A DNA stretch of 20,992 nucleotides from Prevotellaceae bacterium UBA7028 (GTDB lineage: Bacteria > Bacteroidota > Bacteroidia > Bacteroidales > Bacteroidaceae). The DNA lies in assembly GCA_002494215.1 (NCBI GenBank), contig DLBF01000002.1, positions 1-20,992 on the forward strand, read 5' to 3'. The notes below the pieces were generated by a model. It had not been told where the DNA came from and did no database searches. It saw nothing but the letters and a program-made list of their open reading frames with translations. Positions 12,143-20,400 of the stretch are shown piece by piece. Both the position numbers and the translations under genes were made by a program. Within the stretch, counting starts at the first letter, position 1, and every line of letters starts with the position of its first letter.

Positions 12143-12862
12143 CTACAAAAGAAAATCCTTCAGAGTTTCCTTGTACCAGCTGGAAACGGTCTTGTCGGCG
12201 TTTCGCATGCAGAAGGTTTGTTCATGTATGGGAGCTTCGGCTATACCTTTCTTATATATAAGGATGTGACGCTTGACTCCCTTCTCGGGCAATGACTTGA
12301 TCTGGAGATTATCCCTGAGCCAGAAGCCTGCCAGAAAACATGCTGAGTTGAAGTCGCTCAGCACCTCGGGGGGGATGCAGACGGTGAAAGTTCCGCCATC
12401 GCAGAGCAGGTCGGATACGCCGGCAGCCAAAACCGAGAAGGGGAGGCTGCTGCTATGACGGGCTCTGGTGCGACCAAGGGTGGGGCACTCCAGGCTACGG
12501 TCGAAGTAGGGTGGATTGCAAACCACGCTATCAAAGGGTGCGGCATTCTGTGCCTTTACTGCAAGGAAGTGTTGGAATGAGTCGTGCACGAGTGTGATGC
12601 GGTCGGCATACTTGGACTCTTGGAAGTTGCGCTGTGCATCCATGACCGCCTCGTCGTCTATCTCTACTGCCGTTACCTCGGCATTAGCAAAACGCTGTGC
12701 CATCATCAGTGCCAGCACGCCAGTGCCTGTGCCAACGTCCAGAATACGCTTGCCGCCAGCTGCCAGTGCACCCAGCAGGTCGCTGTCTGTGCCTACCTTC
12801 ATGGCGGCATGTTCCTGATGAATATGAAACTGTTTGAACTGGAAGAAATCCTTCTTTCCCAT
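12143..12862 (-). CDS. trmN6: tRNA1(Val) (adenine(37)-N6)-methyltransferase, TrmN6/YfiC family
   Basis: This family of SAM-dependent enzymes methylates N6 of adenine 37 in tRNA1-Val. The 239-residue protein starts MGKKDFFQFKQFHIHQEHAA and continues with MKVGTDSDLLGA, the family's N-terminal signature. The Rossmann SAM motif I is LDVGTGTGVLAL (41-52). The acidic end of strand 2 is AVEIDD (65-70). The N6-adenine catalytic motif NPPY is at 116-119. The start lies 16 bp downstream of the stop of the AraC-type gene, so the two are likely co-transcribed. A housekeeping tRNA modification gene behind a regulator is probably only a shared transcript. E. coli YfiC is the reference for the specificity; here the substrate is inferred. 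Confidence 0.9.
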   Translation of the reverse strand: MGKKDFFQFKQFHIHQEHAAMKVGTDSDLLGALAAGGKRILDVGTGTGVLALMMAQRFANAEVTAVEIDDEAVMDAQRNFQESKYADRITLVHDSFQHFLAVKAQNAAPFDSVVCNPPYFDRSLECPTLGRTRARHSSSLPFSVLAAGVSDLLCDGGTFTVCIPPEVLSDFNSACFLAGFWLRDNLQIKSLPEKGVKRHILIYKKGIAEAPIHEQTFCMRNADKTVSSWYKETLKDFLL

Positions 12863-12878
12863 ATTCTTCCTCTGTATA

Positions 12879-14006
12879 TCAGGTGTTTCTTTGCTGATAC
12901 TGTGCAGGTGTCATGCCTATTGTGCTTCGGAAGATTCGGTGGAAGTATTCTCTGGTTGTGAACCCGCAATTCTCGGCTATAGCCTCGGATGTCCATTCTG
13001 GGTGTTCCAGCAGCATGCGTTTGGCATCCTCGATGCGTAGTCCTGTAATCCAGTCGGAGTACTTGAGGTTCTGTTGTCGAAGCCATGCCGTGAGTTGGTA
13101 TTGGGGCACTCCGATTTCGTCGGCTGCAATAGGCAGTTTCATTCCGCTTTTCAGGTATCCTTCTGCCTTTATCCATTTCCTGACGGCGTATTCCACGTTT
13201 CGCATTGTTACTGCTGTATCCTCTGCAGTCTTATCTTTTCCTGAGGTCGTGTTGTTTTTTTGCGCTTCTCTGCTTTCTTCCTCGTCACTTTCTTCCGCTT
13301 CTTGGAATCTGCCTGGTGCCGAACTTACCACATAGCTGCAGAAGCTATCCACCAAATAGAAGAAACTGATGAAGAAGAATATGGCATAGATGGCTAACCA
13401 TGGTCCGTTGCCAAAGATCAGTATGGGCACCATGATTGCCAGTACAACCAGGATGATGATACTCAGTCGCATCCAGCTTAGCATATAGTCCATGTCGCGG
13501 TCGTAATAGTCTTGCAGCACGCGACGCATGGAAGCCAGGTTTGCGCCTTGTCTCCATGCATAATGCCCCTGCATGCCAGCATACAGTACGGAGCATACTA
13601 TTTCTGCCAACCTGAGTTCGGGTGTGTCGCTAAAGAGCGGTTGCCCGTCGATGGCAGCAGCATAACCCAACATGGCTATGCCTATTAACCATATCATGCC
13701 TCCCATGAATCGGTCGAGACGCGTTACGCGTCCTTTTCCCTGCAGGTTCAGCAGGGCCACGGATAGCATCCAAGAGCATGGAATGAAAAAAAACAGATTT
13801 ACCATGACAGCCTGGGTAACGCCCATCTGACGTAGGTGGAGAGTATATTGAATAAGAAACTGCACTGCCAAAAGGAACGTGCTGCCGGCCATTAGCCAGC
13901 GAGCTCTGTTTGCCATTGCGTTCAGTTCCACTTTCTTAGGCAGCAAAACCAGCTTGAATGTAAGTATTGCCATCAGGACGACGGCTGTGAATTGCATATG
14001 TCCCAT
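12879..14006 (-). CDS. Membrane-anchored AraC-family transcriptional regulator
   Basis: The protein has 375 residues. The N-terminal half holds six clear hydrophobic segments (about 5-22, 36-56, 66-86, 102-120, 181-199, 202-223) and perhaps a seventh near 133-150. An acidic, low-complexity linker follows (235-262, rich in E, S, D and K). The C-terminal 100 residues are an AraC-type double helix-turn-helix: LPIAADEIGVPQYQLTAWLR is helix-turn-helix 1, and TSEAIAENCGFTTREYFHRI with GMTPAQYQQ is the conserved second half. A regulator with a multi-pass membrane domain probably senses something in the membrane or periplasm; the signal is unknown. It is divergent from the giant surface-protein locus and may regulate it or itself. 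trmN6 follows 16 bp downstream. ATG 13997 is an alternative start. Confidence 0.88.
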   Translation of the reverse strand: MGHMQFTAVVLMAILTFKLVLLPKKVELNAMANRARWLMAGSTFLLAVQFLIQYTLHLRQMGVTQAVMVNLFFFIPCSWMLSVALLNLQGKGRVTRLDRFMGGMIWLIGIAMLGYAAAIDGQPLFSDTPELRLAEIVCSVLYAGMQGHYAWRQGANLASMRRVLQDYYDRDMDYMLSWMRLSIIILVVLAIMVPILIFGNGPWLAIYAIFFFISFFYLVDSFCSYVVSSAPGRFQEAEESDEEESREAQKNNTTSGKDKTAEDTAVTMRNVEYAVRKWIKAEGYLKSGMKLPIAADEIGVPQYQLTAWLRQQNLKYSDWITGLRIEDAKRMLLEHPEWTSEAIAENCGFTTREYFHRIFRSTIGMTPAQYQQRNT

Positions 14007-14055
14007 TTATTAACTATCTGCGTTTGTGTGAACAAGACTCTGTTTTTCGAAGGTG

Positions 14056-14086
14056 CAAAGGTATAGATATTTGATTAAACAAAAAA
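14056..14086 (-). promoter_or_regulatory. Probable promoter for the AraC-type regulator
   Basis: On the minus strand the -7 box TACCTTTG (14056-14063) is a full TAnnTTTG match. The -33 region 19 bp upstream is only TTTT (14083-14086), so the upstream half is weak and may need an activator. Start of translation is about 45 nt downstream of the predicted transcription start. Confidence 0.65.
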
Positions 14087-14147
14087 GGATTTGTGGAAAG
14101 ATTTTCTCACAATACATTATGGATGTAAACAAACAATGTATCTTTTT

Positions 14148-14216
14148 GGTGTATAAATTTCCGTAAAATACACATAAAATTGCCGCAATTTACACATCAT
14201 TGTCGAAAATTACACA
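14148..14216 (+). promoter_or_regulatory. Phased TACACA direct repeats, candidate regulator-binding site
   Basis: TACACA occurs at 14169-14174, 14191-14196 and 14211-14216, each preceded by an AT-rich AAAA or AATT stretch. The spacings are 22 and 20 bp, about two helical turns. A related sequence in the opposite orientation, GGTGTAT, lies at 14148-14154. The array ends 21 bp upstream of the TAATTTTG box, where an activator would bind. Direct repeats of about 21-bp period are used by LytTR-type and some other regulators. Which protein binds here cannot be told; the divergent AraC-type regulator is one candidate. Confidence 0.5.
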
Positions 14217-14237
14217 CCTTTTTGTTGTATGCGAGGG

Positions 14238-14245
14238 TAATTTTG
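14238..14245 (+). promoter_or_regulatory. -7 box upstream of the small peptide and giant surface protein
   Basis: TAATTTTG is a full match to TAnnTTTG and lies 18 bp before the ATG at 14264. No good TTTG occurs at the usual distance upstream, so the promoter may depend on an activator bound to the TACACA repeats. I see no better -7 box between here and the ATG at 14422, so this may also drive the giant gene. Confidence 0.5.
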
Positions 14246-14263
14246 CGCGTAAATTTAAAACAC

Positions 14264-14383
14264 ATGAAGTTCGAATCATTTTTGTCAGAAACATCACCGT
14301 GGATATCCATTCCGCTTGGAATAATATACATACTTATCTGCCTGCTGATTGTACGGTGCATCGTACGCATATTCAGAAAGTAA
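14264..14383 (+). CDS. Possible 39-residue single-pass membrane peptide
   Basis: The reading frame starts MKFESFLSETSPWISIPLGI, then a hydrophobic segment IIYILICLLIV, and ends in the basic tail RCIVRIFRK. This is a plausible small inner-membrane protein with one helix. It lies 18 bp downstream of a -7 box and 38 bp upstream of the ATG of the giant secreted protein, so it would be the first gene on the same message. The frame extends upstream to an ATG at 14180, but that lies in the promoter region. I recognise no family. Conservation of the frame in relatives would decide whether it is real; chance cannot be excluded at this length. Confidence 0.4.
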   Translation: MKFESFLSETSPWISIPLGIIYILICLLIVRCIVRIFRK

Positions 14384-14421
14384 ATTATACACTTAATTCT
14401 ATATATATTATTTATTAAACA

Positions 14422-17400
14422 ATGAGAGGTAAAAATGTTTTTAAATTGGCAAGGGCGACCATGACGTTGCTATTTGCTATGCTCACGAACTTTGGGGCGT
14501 GGGCCGAATCTGACAATGTCGCGTCATTGTCGGAGGATAATGATTTTGCCCAAGGTACGGCAGGTCATTACTATGTGAACATGCCCAAGACTGGCAGATC
14601 GGTTCTGACACTTTCCAATGCCAACATCACTACATTCAATGTGTATGATGACGGCGGAAAGTCAGATTCTCATTCTAGCAGTTGTGACGGTTATCTGGTT
14701 ATCAATGCGCCTTCTGGCTATTATATTAAGGTAACAGGTAAGGTCGACACAGAAACTGGGTGCGACTGGCTGAAGTTTTATGATGGTGACACCAATAATA
14801 TTCTTGGTCGAGATCAATACACAGGATCAGATAAAGTAGGTGAGCTGCTAAGCTCTGGCAATTGTCTGAAAATAAGGTTCCGTTCAGACTCCTCAAGAGA
14901 GTACGGTGGTATGTCGCTAACTGTTTATTTGATAGCCCCCACCGATATCTGCTTTTTCCCAGGTCTGGAAGAACATTATATATATACAGGCAATGTCATC
15001 AATTTAAATTATAAGGTATTGTCTGCCGACCATACCGAACTGACAAAAGATGTTGACTACAGTGTAACTGTTACTCCGAGTCCAGTTAAGGAGGTAGGTA
15101 GATATAGCATAACGGTCAATGGAAAGGGACAATATACAGGAACACTTACCAAAGAGTTTGTTGTAGAGAAGCTACTCGCAGGTAGTGGTACCAAGAACGA
15201 CCCGTATATGATTAACAGTGATGAAGACTGGAGTACTTTTGCCTATTTGCTAGAGAACAACTATTCAACATACGCTGATAAATATTACAGACTGGGTGCC
15301 GACATCAATGTATCTGAGGCAGCCTGTTTAAGTGAAGAAAAACCTTTCCGTGGCACATTCGACGGTGATGGTCATACCATGACACTCAATCTGGAAGCAA
15401 CAGAAAATTATTGTGCTCCGTTCCGTTATGCAAACGGCTGTAACTTCAAGAGACTGCATGTATCAGGTACCATCACAACAAACGGCTACAGATATGCCGG
15501 TGGTCTTATAGCATATGCAGACGGTTATTATAGTAACACCTATATTGATAATTGCTGGAGCAGTGTCAGATTTGTAAGTACTGCCGCTGCAGATAATAGC
15601 TACCATAATAGGTGTTATGGTGGTTTTATAGGATATTTATATTCGAATGCATATATCAAAAACTGTCTGTATGATGGAAGTCTTATTGGCCCAGAAGTTA
15701 AGGGCTGTTCTGGTTTTGTGGCTGACTTTTCTACTTATAGTCATGACCTTAGAATAACTAACTGTCTGTTTGCTCCTGCCCAAATTACCATTGGCGATTA
15801 TATAAGCTATACTTTTGCTAAAGAGGCAGATTTAATTGACAACTGTTATTACACTCAATCCTTTGGTACTGTACAGGGTTCTCCTGTAGGCTCGATGACC
15901 AACGCCGAGTTGAAAGAGGCTCTGGGCAGTATGTGGCAGATAAAGAATGACAAGGTTGTACCTATACAAGAAAACAGAAACCTTGATTACAGCACACTGA
16001 TATGCAAATCATCCTTTGAGTGGACAGGCTCTGAAATCAGTGTTGTTCCAATCGTAAAAGACTTGGATGGTAATACCATTGACCCTAAAAATTACGAAAT
16101 CACTTTCTCGCCAAGCCCCGTCTTGACTCTCGGCAACTACACTATGACCATTACGGGCAAGGCTGCAAACGGTTATAGCGGCTCTCTGACTCAGGAGATA
16201 AAGGTGCTGGCACAGCTTCCTGGTAGTGGTCAGAAGAATGACCCTTATATAATAAGCAGTAGTGACGACTGGAATCGTTTTGCCGAAATGGTGAATGGCG
16301 GCTACAACTACAGTGGTAGATTTGTGGCTCTTGACAGAGACATAACAATCAGTACAATGGTGGGATTGGATGCAAGCCACTGCTTCGAAGGTTATTTTGA
16401 TGGACGTGACCATACGCTGACTGTCAATCTCGTGAACAACGATCCCGCCGTTGAGGGCGTTGCGCCTTTCCATCATACCAGATTTGCCAAGATTATGAAC
16501 TTGACAGTTGATGGCACCATAACCTCTGCCGGCAAATATGCAGCAGGTCTGATTGGATGGTCAGGTTCACCAGACGAATGCACTAATTGTGTTGTCAAGG
16601 TTACCATCACTACCAGTGCCGATTATGCTGGTGGTTTTGTGGGAAACATAGATGTTGAAAGTGAAAACAATCATAGCATATCCTTCAATAATTGTGTCTT
16701 TGCCGGTACCATTCAAAGCAGTAACAGTGAGCAGCACAAGGCTGGCGGTTTCTGTGGTTATGGTTACGGAAATTCATATTTTACCAATTGCTTGGAGAAT
16801 GGAACCTATACCAAGATCTCTATGATGAACCCACGCACTGGATATAAAAATCCTTCTAACAAGCAGGTTAACAGTTTATACTATATCAACAAGATTGGTA
16901 GTATAGGTGAATATATTACCGAAAACTATAATTGTTTCAATGTAAGTCTGACAGCTCCTGAAAACGCTTTCTATCTGACTCGCGCTATTCAAGGCTATAC
17001 ATTCTATCAGCCAGTAAGTGTTTCTGCCTTTATGGACTCTTATCTGTATGATGGTGATGCCATCAATCTGGTTTACACTCTTAAGGCAGGAGTTACAACT
17101 CTTACAGAGAACACCGATTATACAGTAACGATAAAGAACAGCAACAATGAGACTGTGGCAAAGGAGGATTTGACAGCTGCAGGCATCTATACCATAACCT
17201 TTACCCCGGTAGATGGTAATGAGGCAGGCTATGCGGGACAGTCCATCAGTCGTACCTTTAACATCATTCAGGATGCCGAGAACCTTGACGGCTATGTGTT
17301 TAGCTATGAAGGTGAGGGTGACAATAAGGTATATCATATTGATAACGAAGCCGACCTGGAGCGCTTGGCAGCCTATGTTAACAGCGGTCACAATGCTCAG

Positions 17401-20400
17401 GGCATGACTTTCGTTCTTACCACCGACATCACCATGACGGGCGAGCATACAGCCATCGGTAAAGACTATGATAATCCTTTCAACGGAACTTTCGACGGAC
17501 GTGGTAACAAGATAATTGGTTTGACAATCAATAAACCAGACTGCGCTTATCAGGGCTTGTTCGGCCGTTGGGGAGGTCATGCCGTTGCCAGGAACATAAT
17601 CTTGCAGGATTGTGATATTACAGGCTATTCAAATGTAGGTGGTATATTGGGATACGTAAGTGAATATAATAGTAATGTCTTGATCGAGAACTGTCATGTG
17701 AGCGGAACCATTAAGGGTATCCTTGATGACGGATTCCGTATTGGCGGTATTGCCGGATATCTGGGTTATGGAAATATCAAAAGATGTACTGTTCGTGGTT
17801 CTTTAAGCTCTACGGCCAATGTAAGCCGTATAGGTGGCATAATTGGTGAAACCTATTATGGCGTTAAGGTTGACTCTTGCGAGAATGCTGCTGACATAAC
17901 TGGTCCTGGCGCCCTGCACGCTGGTATTTTCGGCCTTGCTGCACAAAATGACTTGGTTGCAACCAACTGCCTGAATACAGGTATCGTTGAGGGAACCGAA
18001 CTTATAGGCGGTATATCTGGCTATTATCGAAACCAGAGTGCGAATTACGGAAACTATACCCATTGCTATTATGTTGCACAGGGCGACGGCAGTGCCTACA
18101 AGGCAAGTATTGAGGCCGATAAACCCGGTAAGACAGAGCGTATTTATGAAGTCTTAAAGGAAGAGAACTTCGCAGACATCACATGCGCTACAGACGGTGT
18201 CGTTATTACCAGCATGATAGATGGCAAGAAGTATATCAGGTCTGGCAATTGGACAGTAACCCTGACTCCTTCTGTTCCAGAGGGCTATTCTTTCGTTAAC
18301 TATACCTGCCAGGGTGGTACGCTGACTAATTTGGGTCAGGTAGACGGAGAACATTCGCTGACCGTTAACAATCAGAATATAACCTTGGGTATTACCACAA
18401 GCAAGAATGGTAGTACCAATATAAATCTGGCAACCATTTCTGATATCGCCGACCAGCGTTGGTCTGGTAATATCGAAATTAAACCAAGCATTGTTGCAAC
18501 GTATAACGACGTAACACTCGTTGAGGGTACAGACTATTATCTGGAGTATTCAAACAATATTGACAAGGGAACTGCCACTGCAATCCTGAAAGGTTTGAAT
18601 AACTTTGAGGGTACAGCCACCAAGGAGTTTAATATTGTGGATTTCCCTCTGCAGGATTCTCAAAAATCAAACCGCAAGGACAACCCCTATCTGATTGCAA
18701 CTGAGGCTGACTTGAAGGCATTGGCAGGAATCGTCAACTCAGGAAAACGTTTGGATGGCTACTATAAGCAGACTGCTCCCATCACTCTTACCACAGAGCA
18801 TACGCCTATTGGTACTGATATAAACCATTGGTTCAGAGGTTCATACAATGGTGATAACAATGTCATCAGCAACCTTGTCATCAATAAGCCTAACTCCGCA
18901 AATCAGGGATTGTTCGGCGCATTTTATGGTGGTTGGCAAAATAGTTACTATGGCGAAATTACCAACGTCGTTCTTGAGAATTGTGATATCACCGGAGGCA
19001 AATGCACTGGTGGAATCGTAGGAATAATGTATGATTATGGTGGCAGGGTAACTAATTGCAAGGTAAGTGGAGTAATCAGAGTAGGCAACGACTTATCTGA
19101 CGATTCCAATGCTAATCGCCATGGCGGTATTGTAGGAGAATGCTGCAAATATTGGTGTGGTGGTGGTACCGTAGAAAATTGCATCAACATTGCTGATGTT
19201 ACAGGAGAAGGTGTATTTCATGGTGGAATCGTAGGATATATTAGTGATAATTTTGATGTCAGCAATTGTTTTAATGCAGGTGTTGTTGAAGGAACGTCTT
19301 ATGTAGGTTCTATTATGGGTGGCTATACTGGTAGAACGTTGACCAATAATTATCACACTGCGGGTACCACCGGTGGTGCGGGTAGTGAAGATAATTCCGA
19401 AGGTACAGACTGCAAGAACGCCGAGGTGATTGTAAAGATTACCGCTGGTGAAGGCGTTACCATTACTTACCCCGAGAATCCTGCATACATCTGGAACGGA
19501 GAGAACTATTATAAGAGTGGAACCGATGTTACGCTCGCATACGAACTCCCAGACGGCAAATACTTTGAGCGTTACGCTGTAAGCAGTGGTAATATTAGCA
19601 ATCCTGCCTATATACAAGGTTCACACACACTGACCGATTTCAGTCAGGATGTGATTATAAGCGCCAAATGTGTTGATGAGCAGACAGATATTGCCACAGC
19701 AACCGTCATGTCTATTGATGACCTTACTTATAATGGTAAGGAACATCATCCTCTGCCTGTTGTTACGATAGACAACGAGACACTTGTAGAGAACGTTAAC
19801 TATACCATCAGTTACGATACGGATTGTACAAACGTAGGCCAGAAGACTATAACTGTTACAGGTGTCGGTCGTTTTAACGGTACAACAAGCTTGGAGTTCA
19901 ATATCAAACCGTTTGATATCGGTGGCGAGAACGCTCTGGCCATTAGTGGTGTAGAGGCTCGCTATACCCAGACGGGAGATGTACAACATCCTGTTCCTAC
20001 AGTTAAATGCCCTGCCACCAATAATGCTACCTTATCTGAGGGTACAGACTACTTGCTCTCATATGGCGAAGGCTGCCAGCTTCCTGGTGATTACACAATC
20101 ACTCTGACAGGCCAGGGTAACTATACTGGTCAGAATGTTGTTCCCTTTACCATCCTTGATGTTATGGCATTGACAGTTCATGATAAATCAGACAATAACC
20201 AATTTATTCCCGTATATGGATATTATGCAGAAGATTTTAACAAGTGTGAGTTTGTCATGCCTGCCGATGAGTTGGCTGCCATGAATGGCAAAGTAATCAG
20301 GAACATGAAGTTCTATCTCAAGACGAAAGCTGAAGCAAGTTGGGGCAAAGCACGTTTCCGCGTATTCATGAAGGAGGTTGACTTTACTGCTTTTGGCAGT

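Noticed and set aside
14200..14418. A 72-codon plus-strand frame overlapping the candidate 39-residue peptide
   Set aside because: It begins upstream of the -7 box, shows no hydrophobic or domain pattern, and competes with a frame that does look like a membrane peptide.
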